Under the pieces are notes generated by a model. The model was not told the origin of the DNA and searched no databases. It saw only the letters and a program-made list of their open reading frames with translations. A stretch of 64,000 nt of DNA from Brachyspira hampsonii (lineage in GTDB: Bacteria > Spirochaetota > Brachyspiria > Brachyspirales > Brachyspiraceae), in NCBI RefSeq assembly GCF_002214805.1, contig NZ_CP019914.1, forward strand, positions 1,054,001 to 1,118,000. Reading direction: 5' to 3'. The position numbers were made by a program, and so were the translations under genes. This document shows, piece by piece, positions 56,026 to 64,000 of this stretch. The number at the start of each line of letters is the position of its first letter. The stretch's first letter is position 1.

Positions 56026-57612
56026 TTAATTGTATATTCTAAAATCCATCTCTGGGAATATATCATCACGCCACTCTATCTTTCTTAGCCATTCTTCATT
56101 TAAATCTCTGTTTTTAATAGCATAATAAAGGTCTGTGAATCTCTTTATATATAATTTTGTCATATTAACAGCATATTCAACCATAGTGCCTGTATGCATA
56201 ATGAAAGCCCAATCGCTGCTTTGAGCAAGCAGTAATTCACGGGCTGCCTGATTCAATGCTCTTTCATAAAGCCCTGTTTCATTATAATAATCATGTGCTA
56301 ATTCTATCATTCTCTCAGCAGCTTTATGCAAATGCCTATATATCCAGCCATTAGTACCATTAAGCCAAACTTCTCCGTATCCGTTAGCTCCCCAACTTGA
56401 CATTGAAGGCATTGATATTTGATTGACAGGGTGTCTTTCCAAATATTCTTTAGGAGTAATGGTCTCTATAGTATTTTGATCATAATGTATCTTTCTCATT
56501 AAAAACTCTATAAACATAGGACCTTCATACCACCAGTGTCCGAACAATTCAGCATCATAAGGAGACACAACTATAGGAGGTCTGTCCATAACAGAATCTA
56601 AATACTCAATTTGCTTTTCTCTATTGAACATAAAGTTTCCGGCATGCTCTCCTGCTGCCTCCATAGCCCATTCTGGATTATAAGGCTCTTTTGGACAGTC
56701 TTTTCCTGTAATTCTATAGTATTTTATTCCTGTATTTTTTCTAAGTCCATTGCTCTGTATAAAATCTTTAATATACTCGAAAGGCAAATCATAACCTATA
56801 TCTCTATAAAATTCTCTGTATCTGAAATCGCCCGGATAACCTACTTCGGCACTCCATACGCTTCTTGAACTCTCTATATCTCTTCCGAAAGCTGCTACCC
56901 TACTCTCTCTTGAACAGTATAAAGGAGCATAAACTCCGTATTTAGGTACTTTATCAGCATACATTATACCATGGGTATCAACAAAGAAATATTTAATGCC
57001 ATTATTGGCAAGATGCTTTTCAAGTCCAGGAAAGAAACCGCATTCGCCCAACCATATTCCTGTAGGCTTTCTGCCTAAATGTCTTTCATGAGTTTTTACA
57101 GCCATTTTTAATTGGGCTTCTATTGCTTTAGGATATTCCTGCATAAATGGGAAAAATCCATGTGTTGCACCGCAGGTAATTATCTCTAAATTCCCTCTCT
57201 CTAAAAAGTATCTGAAACCATTCAATAAATTTTTATTATATTTATAAACAAAAATATCTCTTATCTTTTTAAACTTATTTTTATAAAATTCAGCAGTATG
57301 ATGAAAACTAGGATCTAATGAAGTTCTTTCACACTCCAATTCTGATAATTTTATTAATTTTTCTATATAATTAACATATCTATTTTGAAGTAATTCATTG
57401 GCAAGCATATTCATAAGAGGAGGAGTTACGCTCATAGTTATCTTGAAGTTAACACCATCATTAACCATTCTGTCATAAGCATCTAATAGAGGTATATAAG
57501 TTTCTGTGATAGCTTCATACAGCCATTCTTCCTCCAAAAAATTTTCATGTTCAGGGTGTCTCACATAAGGCAAGTGAGCATGCAGCACTAAAGCTAAATA
57601 GCCTTTTGACAT
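56026..57612 (-). CDS. GH57 family glycoside hydrolase / alpha-glucan branching enzyme
   Basis: 528 aa. It opens 'GYLALVLHAHLPYVRHPEHE', the GH57 HxH motif. The nucleophile region 'PTGIWLGECGFFPGLEKHLA' carries the catalytic Glu in GECGF, and the acid region 'SPYDAELFGHWWYEGPMFIE' the catalytic Asp. The C-terminal DUF1957-like helical part is present. It most likely forms alpha-1,6 branches in glycogen-like polymer. Transcribed alone; AAGGA before the ATG. Confidence 0.92.
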   Translation of the reverse strand: MSKGYLALVLHAHLPYVRHPEHENFLEEEWLYEAITETYIPLLDAYDRMVNDGVNFKITMSVTPPLMNMLANELLQNRYVNYIEKLIKLSELECERTSLDPSFHHTAEFYKNKFKKIRDIFVYKYNKNLLNGFRYFLERGNLEIITCGATHGFFPFMQEYPKAIEAQLKMAVKTHERHLGRKPTGIWLGECGFFPGLEKHLANNGIKYFFVDTHGIMYADKVPKYGVYAPLYCSRESRVAAFGRDIESSRSVWSAEVGYPGDFRYREFYRDIGYDLPFEYIKDFIQSNGLRKNTGIKYYRITGKDCPKEPYNPEWAMEAAGEHAGNFMFNREKQIEYLDSVMDRPPIVVSPYDAELFGHWWYEGPMFIEFLMRKIHYDQNTIETITPKEYLERHPVNQISMPSMSSWGANGYGEVWLNGTNGWIYRHLHKAAERMIELAHDYYNETGLYERALNQAARELLLAQSSDWAFIMHTGTMVEYAVNMTKLYIKRFTDLYYAIKNRDLNEEWLRKIEWRDDIFPEMDFRIYN

Positions 57613-57737
57613 AATTATTCCTTAAATTTAAAATGTTATATAAATAGTATATAAAATATAAATATTAAAATCAAGACTTTCAATATACTTAATCATTAAA
57701 AAATAAAAATCATAATAAAATTCATGCTATAAATTAA

Positions 57738-58124
57738 TTAACAATCTTTACAATTCCTGCAAGTACCTGTAAATACAATATCATGTTTAAATACATCTAC
57801 ATCATATTCTTTAGAAACTAATTCATCTAGTTTTTTCTGATATTCCATAGGTATATCTAATAATTTTTTGCATTTACTGCACTGAAAATGATAATGATCG
57901 TTAGTTATATGATCAAAGCGTACAGCATCATCTATTATAGATAATTTTTGAATCTCTTTAGTTTCTGACAGCAAATTTAGATTTCTATACACTGTACCCA
58001 AACTTATAGATGGAAAGTTTGGTTTTATATAATTATAAACTTCTTCTGAAGTCGGATGATTTTTAAGCTCTCTAACGGCATTTAAAATAACCTGTTTTTG
58101 TATTGTATTTCTTGTATTATTCAT
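57738..58124 (-). CDS. Fur-family metalloregulator (PerR-like)
   Basis: 128 aa. The winged helix (KNHPTSEEVYNYIKPNFPSI, LGTVYRNLNLL) is followed by metal ligands 'FDHITNDHYHFQCSKCKKLL' and a second Cys pair CRNCKDC, the structural zinc site. The His/Asp set fits a PerR- or Fur-type regulator of peroxide or iron response. Which metal is sensed cannot be read here. No target operator noted. Confidence 0.9.
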   Translation of the reverse strand: MNNTRNTIQKQVILNAVRELKNHPTSEEVYNYIKPNFPSISLGTVYRNLNLLSETKEIQKLSIIDDAVRFDHITNDHYHFQCSKCKKLLDIPMEYQKKLDELVSKEYDVDVFKHDIVFTGTCRNCKDC

Positions 58125-58239
58125 AATCTAATTTCCTTGCTAAAGCAATTAATAATTAATCTTATTTAGTAATATTATATCAAGTAAATTATTTGTCAAG
58201 AAAAAAATAATATTTTATACAAATAATACAGAAAAAATA

Positions 58240-58794
58240 TTATAATTCTAATAAATTAACATAATCTATAGATAAATTAATAGAATTTGATATATAACTC
58301 TTTGTTATTACTATTTTATAATTATCAGCTTTATGAGTATAAATTTCAGCTAAGATATTTCCTTTTTCATCATCTAAAGAATACTTTTCTAATTGTATAT
58401 TATTAGAATCCAAACTATTCAATATATTATCAAATAAAGCTTCAGCATTATTACGGCTATTAACCGTTATCTGTGTTATATAATTGCTGCCTGTAAATAC
58501 AACTAATTGAGCATCATCTTCCCTAATCTTTATGTCTTTTTTCAGTATATTATTTGCGGCAAAAGCTCTGTCTATATCAAACATTTCAGATAAACTTTCA
58601 AATGAATCTTTAAATGATAAAGAAGCCAATGACCTAATATCATTATTACTGTATGATATTAAATTATAATAAGTAAACGGATTTTTTATATCCGCAGCTT
58701 CATACGAATCAATATTCTTATGAATTATATTTGCTATAACTATAAAAATAACCAAAAAACATGCAAAAACTATAAATCTAATTACTTTCATCAA
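58240..58794 (-). CDS. Membrane-anchored exported protein, unknown
   Basis: 184 aa: one N-terminal membrane helix (MMKVIRFIVFACFLVIFIVI), then a soluble extracytoplasmic domain ending 'SYISNSINLSIDYVNLLEL'. No catalytic motif recognised. It follows the ComFB gene after 60 bases on the same strand, so it may share its transcript. Confidence 0.65.
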   Translation of the reverse strand: MMKVIRFIVFACFLVIFIVIANIIHKNIDSYEAADIKNPFTYYNLISYSNNDIRSLASLSFKDSFESLSEMFDIDRAFAANNILKKDIKIREDDAQLVVFTGSNYITQITVNSRNNAEALFDNILNSLDSNNIQLEKYSLDDEKGNILAEIYTHKADNYKIVITKSYISNSINLSIDYVNLLEL

Positions 58795-58853
58795 CTTCTC
58801 TTCAAATCTTTAAACAAAACAGCGTATATTTGACAATGGTAAATATATTATAG

Positions 58854-59528
58854 TTAACTAGGTATATTATGATTTTCTATAAGTAGTATATCATTAACCT
58901 CTTCTATAGAAAACAGAGGCATATCTCCTGCATTATAGTATGAAGGCTTCAATTTGAAAGTTAATACATTTTCATATTGCATAAACTTTTCTGATTCTAT
59001 CACTATATTAAGTTTAACTTCAACCTCATCATTAGAATCAACTTTTTTCGGCATAAAGCAGAACATAAATTTACCGGGAACATTGCTTGATACTATAGCA
59101 GGATTAGGAAAATTAACTCCATAGCCTTGCAATATCTTTCCTTCGCAAAATATATAAACTAAAGCATTTTCTATTTTTTCAAAATTATTAGAAGCCGTAA
59201 TATTACCCATTATACTAGGATAAGTTAAATAATATCCGCTTTCATCAATAGAAGGAACCGACTCAAGTAATGTATTTTCCTTTCTTCTAGTAACTATTTC
59301 ACAGGCATCTGCTATAATACTCAATATTTCCGTATTGCTTTGTATGGGATCTTTATTATAACTATGAAGAACTCCTCTGGCACTTGTAACATACTGAGGC
59401 TGAACTCTATTCAAGGTATAAGCTATTATATCCATACGCATATTAGTATTAACGGGAATATTTTTTTCTCTTAAGTATGAGTCTGCTAGTTTTGAAACTT
59501 TTTGTTCCATAAGATTTACTAAATACAT
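58854..59528 (-). CDS. ComFB-domain protein
   Basis: 224 aa. The N-terminal 90 residues match the late competence ComFB domain: 'MEQKVSKLADSYLREKNIPV', 'NMRMDIIAYTLNRVQPQYVT' and SARGVLHS. The C-terminal half is a beta-rich domain of unknown kind. GGAGG lies 9 bases before the ATG. ComFB proteins in other bacteria bind cyclic dinucleotides or act in motility and competence regulation; the role here is inferred only from the domain. Confidence 0.82.
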   Translation of the reverse strand: MYLVNLMEQKVSKLADSYLREKNIPVNTNMRMDIIAYTLNRVQPQYVTSARGVLHSYNKDPIQSNTEILSIIADACEIVTRRKENTLLESVPSIDESGYYLTYPSIMGNITASNNFEKIENALVYIFCEGKILQGYGVNFPNPAIVSSNVPGKFMFCFMPKKVDSNDEVEVKLNIVIESEKFMQYENVLTFKLKPSYYNAGDMPLFSIEEVNDILLIENHNIPS

Positions 59529-59855
59529 AAAAACCGCCCTCCAAGTATATATAATATTATACGAAATAAACGATTATTTGTCAAAGAAAATTCTATTAAT
59601 ATAAAATAAATTTATGAATTGTAATATAAAAGTTGTTTATTTATATAATTTTTGCGTAAAAATATATTGCTATTTTAAAAATAAAATATAAAAAAGTTCT
59701 AATACAGAAGTATATATCTATAGTATGAAAATAATAATAAAGTAAAAAATATAGTTATGATATTAATAATTATAAACTTACTATGCACAGAGTAACTAAC
59801 CAATACTGCATTTTTAACCTTATCATAATAAACTAAAAATAAAATCATTATAAAA
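59529..59855. other. Non-coding gap before holA
   Basis: AT-rich, with stops in all frames and no hairpin of note. I see no feature in it apart from possible promoter-like AT boxes for the ComFB gene. Confidence 0.5.
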
Positions 59856-60872
59856 TTATTTTGTTATTGTAAATAAAAATAATTCAAAATGAGCCTTAAA
59901 AATATTGACAGGTGTTGTAACACTTAAAGTATTTAAATATGATATCTTAGATATTATTGTTAATATTTCTTCCAATGAAAACAGTTTTAATGAAGTTTTT
60001 TTCTTTTTTAATATAAACTCCGGAATTTTAGTTAATTTGCTTATTTCTCCCAATGTAGTTTGAGGCGGAAATATCTTCATATAATATACAGCCAAAAAAT
60101 TATTCATCATTAAAGTCAAAGAATTTGAAGCATCTTGATCCAATCTATGCATTATACTAAAGCATTTTTTTCTGTCTCTTTCAAAAACGGCATCTAAAAA
60201 ATCAAATATATTCCTATTTTTTGATACATAAGTAAAATCTGCTATATCTTCAACATTTAAATATTCCTTATCATTATAGCTGCATATTTTTCCAAGCTCT
60301 GAATAAAGAGAATCATAATCCAAATTTATATTATTAATAAGATACTCTATAGCTTCAGAAGATATTTTTTTACCCTGTTTAATAATATAAGCATTTATTA
60401 ATCCTCTGAAATCTCTTTCATCAGGAAGAGGAAAATCTATAAAATATATATTATTAGCATCTTTCTTTTTAGAAAAATATTTATATATAGGATCCTCATC
60501 TAATGAACTTTCTGTTTCAAGTATAACTATAGAAGTTGCTGAAGGATTTGAACAATAATCTAAAAAATCTTCCTGAAAATTATTATATTTATAAATTACT
60601 ATGAGTCTTAATTTAGATCCGAATGGAGGAGTATCTGCCACCTCTAAAGGAGTAAAACCTACAGCATCATTTTTATCATAAAATACACTATAATTCATTT
60701 CACTGTCTCCTTCATCTGGAAACATACTAGAATGCATAGCTGCTATGAATGCTTTTTTAAAAAGTCTTTCTTTACCTGTAAGTATATAAATACAATGTTT
60801 AAATGGTTCTTTTATATAATTATCTTTAACTTTTTGAAATTCTATCTCTGTTTTTACTGAAACTTTATTCAT
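59856..60872 (-). CDS. holA: DNA polymerase III delta subunit HolA
   Basis: 338 aa, usual length. N-terminal AAA-like domain ('KHCIYILTGKERLFKKAFIA' and 'VADTPPFGSKLRLIVIYKYN') with a degenerate P-loop, as is normal for delta, and a C-terminal helical collar ('FLDAVFERDRKKCFSIMHRL', 'ILTIISKISYLNTLS'). It opens the beta clamp during loading. Preceded by the HIRAN gene at a distance of 46 bases. Confidence 0.85.
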   Translation of the reverse strand: MNKVSVKTEIEFQKVKDNYIKEPFKHCIYILTGKERLFKKAFIAAMHSSMFPDEGDSEMNYSVFYDKNDAVGFTPLEVADTPPFGSKLRLIVIYKYNNFQEDFLDYCSNPSATSIVILETESSLDEDPIYKYFSKKKDANNIYFIDFPLPDERDFRGLINAYIIKQGKKISSEAIEYLINNINLDYDSLYSELGKICSYNDKEYLNVEDIADFTYVSKNRNIFDFLDAVFERDRKKCFSIMHRLDQDASNSLTLMMNNFLAVYYMKIFPPQTTLGEISKLTKIPEFILKKKKTSLKLFSLEEILTIISKISYLNTLSVTTPVNIFKAHFELFLFTITK

Positions 60873-60918
60873 AACAAATACATAATATCATATATTTTTA
60901 TATAAGCAATATTATATC

Positions 60919-61341
60919 TCATACAGCTTTTTTCTTATTTTTATCTATATCTATAAATACCCTTATTTCTATTTTACACTCATCTATAGCATCTAATTTT
61001 ACATTCTTTATCCTAGCATATACTTTATTTCTTTTATCCTCTAGTTTATATGATATTAAAGGAGAGATAATACTCGGAACATATCCAAGCCTAAAATCAA
61101 AACTTCTGTCATAAATAGCTATAGCAAATCTATCATAAGGATTTGTTATATCACGAAGTAAATTTATAGGCTCATTTTTAAGTAATAAATCTATAACATC
61201 TTTTCCGTTATTATATTTGTATCCTGCAACAAAAAAATCTATATAGTATCTTTTTGTTTTGTAATTCCTATTTATAATAATCCTTTTAAAGCTCTCTTCA
61301 TGATTAATTAAACAAGTGATATGCTCTGTATTTTTATCCAT
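60919..61341 (-). CDS. Stand-alone HIRAN-domain protein
   Basis: 140 aa. The HIRAN core is clear: 'FFVAGYKYNNGKDVIDLLLK', 'NLLRDITNPYDRFAIAIYDR' (N-P-x-D motif) and 'LGYVPSIISPLISYKLEDKR'. HIRAN domains bind single-stranded DNA ends in helicase proteins, but here stand alone. Located beside holA, so a DNA replication or repair link is suggested by context. Confidence 0.85.
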   Translation of the reverse strand: MDKNTEHITCLINHEESFKRIIINRNYKTKRYYIDFFVAGYKYNNGKDVIDLLLKNEPINLLRDITNPYDRFAIAIYDRSFDFRLGYVPSIISPLISYKLEDKRNKVYARIKNVKLDAIDECKIEIRVFIDIDKNKKKAV

Positions 61342-61812
61342 AAGACAAAAAATTTACCCTAATTCTTTAATGCGTATTAGAGAATTTTACTTCAATTCAA
61401 ATTTTCTGTCAAGCATTTATAATACAATTCATAAAAATATTTATAATACAATTCATATCATATTGATGGCATTATTTTTATAATAATTAATTAACACTAT
61501 TTTTAATATCAGTATTTAATATTATATAATTTACCCATAAAATATACTATATACTGAAAAAAGTACCTATAACATAACATTATGATTCTTTTCCAACCCT
61601 AACCGTTTATACAAGATAAAATAATTCTAAATTTAAAATAACAAATATATAAAACATTATTTTGTAATTTTTTATAATTTAAAATGTGAATATCTTTGTT
61701 AAATTTTGAAACAAGTATAATATATTTTATTTGTTTTAATAATACATATATTAAATTTTAATGTATATATATCCGAGTTTATACTGATGGTTTTTTATTT
61801 TAGTTGTTTTTA
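61342..61812. other. Gap before the lipoprotein gene, with a 19-bp direct repeat
   Basis: No reading frame with a convincing start. ATTTATAATACAATTCATA occurs twice (61415-61433 and 61439-61457), 24 bases apart. The rest is AT-rich and featureless except a short GC-richer stretch near 61594 (CCAACCCTAACCG). Confidence 0.6.
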
Positions 61813-61842
61813 TTGATAAAAATTATATAATTAAAATATAAT
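61813..61842 (+). promoter_or_regulatory. Candidate promoter for the lipoprotein/barrel operon
   Basis: TTGATA (61813-61818), an 18-base spacer and TATAAT (61837-61842), just upstream of the AAGGA ribosome binding site at 61855. The transcript leader would be very short. Confidence 0.55.
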
Positions 61843-61866
61843 TTTTATTTTTTGAAGGAATACACA

Positions 61867-62409
61867 ATGAAATTCAATAAATATATATCAATAATTTTTA
61901 TTTTGTTAACCATATTTTCATGCAGAAAAACAGAACTTACAATAACAGAACCAGGACCGGATTTCTTCTTAGGAAAAATGCAAAATGGTAATTGGCCTGG
62001 AGTTACAGTCAATGGAAATAAATTAACAATCAGTTCAGGAGACAACAAAGGAGAGTATACATTTGAAGAGCCTATATTAGGAATAGGCGGAGTATATAAT
62101 GACGGCAACGGAGGATATCTTGTAACAGTACCTGCTGGGGATAGTTTAGGTACAGTTAGTATGGATAAAGATGCAAAAGAAGCTGTTAATGAAATAATCA
62201 ATATAGTAGGATCTGAAAATGCATTGGGTGCTATGAATGGAATAATACAAAGTAAAGATCCAAATAATATAGATGTAGATGCTGTTGTAGGTAATAGTAA
62301 TGTTACGGAAGAAGAGAGAAAAAGAATAGAAGATATACTTAGCGGATTGAACGGCGGAAGCCATTTTGGAAATCCTGAAGTAATAAAACCTGACAGCAGT
62401 AAATCATAA
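61867..62409 (+). CDS. Lipoprotein of unknown function
   Basis: 180 aa from the ATG at 61867 (MKFNKYISIIFILLTIFSCR); AAGGA lies 7 bases upstream, and the earlier TTG is not needed. The lipobox LTIFSC places the acylated Cys at residue 19. The mature part has Gly-rich beta-type sequence 'GEYTFEEPILGIGGVYNDGN', then an acidic, helical end. It is followed after 15 bases by an outer-membrane-like gene, so the two probably work together at the outer membrane. Family not recognised. Confidence 0.75.
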   Translation: MKFNKYISIIFILLTIFSCRKTELTITEPGPDFFLGKMQNGNWPGVTVNGNKLTISSGDNKGEYTFEEPILGIGGVYNDGNGGYLVTVPAGDSLGTVSMDKDAKEAVNEIINIVGSENALGAMNGIIQSKDPNNIDVDAVVGNSNVTEEERKRIEDILSGLNGGSHFGNPEVIKPDSSKS

Positions 62410-62424
62410 ATAAAAAGGGTTAAA

Positions 62425-63357
62425 ATGATGAAAAAAATCCTTACCGCTATTATAGTATTTAATATATCATTTATTAGTCTATATGCCAATGGTATACCTC
62501 TGTCCACACAATCGGATACAAATACTTATAGCTGGATTAAAGGCAGACAAATAATAAGTGTAAATCTTAGCCCGGGATATGCAGGATTATTTCCGCCTAT
62601 GATTAATACTCTGTTTGATAATCTTGATACATTTAGCGGATTAATCGGATTTGATTTCGGAGAAAATCAAAAATTTGTTGATGCCATAAAGATAAAAGGC
62701 AGTTTTTGGTATGTACCTACAATATCATATACATTGCTGCTTCACCCTAGAATAGGAATAGAAGTTGGTGTGGGTGTTCAATCTATGTCATTTAATTTAA
62801 ATATACCAAAAGATAAAGCTAGTGAATTAATTGATTCTACAGTTACTGTAGGAGATTTCGGCAATATAGGCGGATTAATATCATCTGATACAGGATTAAA
62901 GGCATCATTAATATTTGTACCTGTAACTTTTGGTATAACATTTTACGGCGGAAAAAATAGACAAGTTCTTAATACTTTTAGATTTGGTTTAGAAACATTG
63001 ATATCTGATGTAGAAACAGAAAATGGTGTTACAGGGTTAAAAACTAAAAGGCATACTATTGATACAGGAATGTATATTTCTTATGAGCTTGGCTGGAGTA
63101 TAGAATTATTTCCTACTAGAGAATGGGCTGTAAAACCTTATATAGATATATCATTATTTGAAATAGGATATTATGTACGCTCAGGACTTCCGGGAGTATA
63201 TGAAGATATGAGAGAAGGAATAAATTTCTTCGGTGGAGGATTAATAGATTTAACTGCCAGCATACCTGCTTGGAATTCTTTTCCTTCTTGGGTAAATTAT
63301 GTTTCTGCAATAAGATTTTCTATATTCCCTAGAATAGGTTTCAGCTTAAGGTTTTAG
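62425..63357 (+). CDS. Outer-membrane beta-barrel-like protein
   Basis: 310 aa with a signal peptide (to about residue 21, ending YANG). The mature chain has alternating strand pattern with Gly/aromatic turns ('LLHPRIGIEVGVGVQSMSFN') and ends RIGFSLRF, the C-terminal Phe expected for barrel insertion. AGGG precedes the start. It lies between the lipoprotein and a further barrel-like gene. Confidence 0.75.
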   Translation: MMKKILTAIIVFNISFISLYANGIPLSTQSDTNTYSWIKGRQIISVNLSPGYAGLFPPMINTLFDNLDTFSGLIGFDFGENQKFVDAIKIKGSFWYVPTISYTLLLHPRIGIEVGVGVQSMSFNLNIPKDKASELIDSTVTVGDFGNIGGLISSDTGLKASLIFVPVTFGITFYGGKNRQVLNTFRFGLETLISDVETENGVTGLKTKRHTIDTGMYISYELGWSIELFPTREWAVKPYIDISLFEIGYYVRSGLPGVYEDMREGINFFGGGLIDLTASIPAWNSFPSWVNYVSAIRFSIFPRIGFSLRF

Positions 63358-63372
63358 TGAGGTATAAATAAT

Positions 63373-64000
63373 ATGAGAAAGAATATATTAATAATTTTAT
63401 TTTTATTTATACTTGCTGATATCACATTTGCTGATGAAGTTTCAAATATTGGATTAGAAAAATACAAAAATAATAGCAGTAATGAAAACGGAATAAATTC
63501 GCATAGAAATTCTATAGGTGTCAATTTCGGAACTACAATTTTTTATACGCTTCTTGCTCCTTCTGTTGTAAATCTTTTATTACCATCAAGCGACAGTAAA
63601 AATTTGAAACTACAAGGTAATTTCGGATTGGACCTTACATATACTTTCAGAGCATCAGAAAAAATAGACATTAATGTAGACACAGGCTTTTATGCTATGA
63701 AAACATATTATAATAATTCAACATCCGAATATAATGGAAATGTATACGGACTTGGACTTTCTGTAGGCGGAAGATTTTATTTCAATAGTAAAGATCGAGC
63801 CTCAGGTTTTTTCTTAATGCCTAAAGTAGGAACAACATTATTTATGACTCAAGGAAAACAATTACAAAAAGAAACATCAACATATACTAATATAAATAGT
63901 AATATATGGGATTTTTATGTATCCGGAGAGATGGGATTTAGAATAGATATTTCAAGAGGTTTGGGTATTAACAGCGGGGTTCGTCCTTTCTTTGATATAT
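63373..64000 (+). CDS. Outer-membrane beta-barrel-like protein, partial
   Basis: Starts at ATG 63373 (MRKNILIILFLFILADITFA), a signal peptide, with GAGG upstream overlapping the previous gene's stop region, and remains open to the window edge. The visible part 'SIGVNFGTTIFYTLLAPSVV' and 'LGLSVGGRFYFNSKDRASGF' shows barrel strands similar in style to the preceding gene. The C-terminus is missing. Confidence 0.75.
   Translation, partial: MRKNILIILFLFILADITFADEVSNIGLEKYKNNSSNENGINSHRNSIGVNFGTTIFYTLLAPSVVNLLLPSSDSKNLKLQGNFGLDLTYTFRASEKIDINVDTGFYAMKTYYNNSTSEYNGNVYGLGLSVGGRFYFNSKDRASGFFLMPKVGTTLFMTQGKQLQKETSTYTNINSNIWDFYVSGEMGFRIDISRGLGINSGVRPFFDI

Noticed and set aside
61845..62507. 220-codon open frame on the minus strand opposite the lipoprotein gene
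   Set aside because: Shadow of the plus-strand lipoprotein and barrel genes; no ribosome binding site, Pro/Ser/Leu-rich translation typical of antisense frames, and the plus strand has lipobox and coding pattern.

Overview
The window is strongly AT-rich, with short intergenic gaps and GGAG-type ribosome binding sites. It encodes two FlaA-type periplasmic flagellar sheath proteins, several signal-peptide beta-barrel-like proteins and lipoproteins, and a typical rpmG-tRNA-Trp-secE-nusG-rplKAJL-rpoBC block. This combination points to a spirochete, most likely Brachyspira; the genus is my inference from gene content and composition and was not checked against a database.

Layout. 1-3.2 kb: exported and membrane proteins of unknown function. 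3.3-5.0 kb: a PadR regulator with two HAAS-domain membrane proteins. 5.05-12.4 kb (minus strand): a streptolysin S-like cluster for a thiazole/oxazole-modified peptide (TOMM). In transcription order it has a SagB-type dehydrogenase, a SagC-type cyclodehydratase partner, a SagD/YcaO cyclodehydratase, a CPBP (SagE-like) protease, a SagF-like membrane protein, two tiny Cys-rich precursor genes, an ABC ATPase and an ABC permease. The precursors (42 codons each, at 7283-7411 and 6611-6739) are easy to miss. They share a Cys/Ser core, are each followed by a hairpin, and sit in a duplicated segment of about 300 bp. The copy with the strong promoter has lost its ATG (ATA instead).

12.4-17.9 kb: an eight-copy 53-bp tandem repeat ending in a 24-bp perfect inverted repeat, then a TetR regulator behind a strong promoter with palindromic operators, and two fused ABC exporters (CydD/CydC-like) separated by GC-rich intergenic blocks. 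17.9-31.7 kb: ankyrin protein, glutathione peroxidase, MazG, two FlaA proteins, a pseudouridine synthase, a chemotaxis receptor broken by a one-base frameshift, RNase R, hisZ, hisG, hisD and a TDT-family transporter. 31.8-43.3 kb: the RNA polymerase/ribosomal protein operon with a consensus promoter upstream of rpmG.

43.4-64 kb: LrgAB, a ribokinase, an RND pump, uncharacterised membrane proteins, a PAP2 phosphatase, an acylphosphatase, a seven-LysM protein with a degenerate M23 domain, tmRNA, a GH57 enzyme, a Fur-family regulator, a ComFB protein, DNA polymerase III delta, a HIRAN protein, a lipoprotein and two outer-membrane-like proteins, the last cut by the window edge.

How the main system probably works (established for the SLS family, inferred here): the B/C/D enzymes convert core Cys and Ser/Thr to azoles, the CPBP protease or another peptidase removes the leader, and the ATPase/permease exports the product. 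Family members include cytolysins, so a haemolysin-like role is a testable hypothesis and is not demonstrated.
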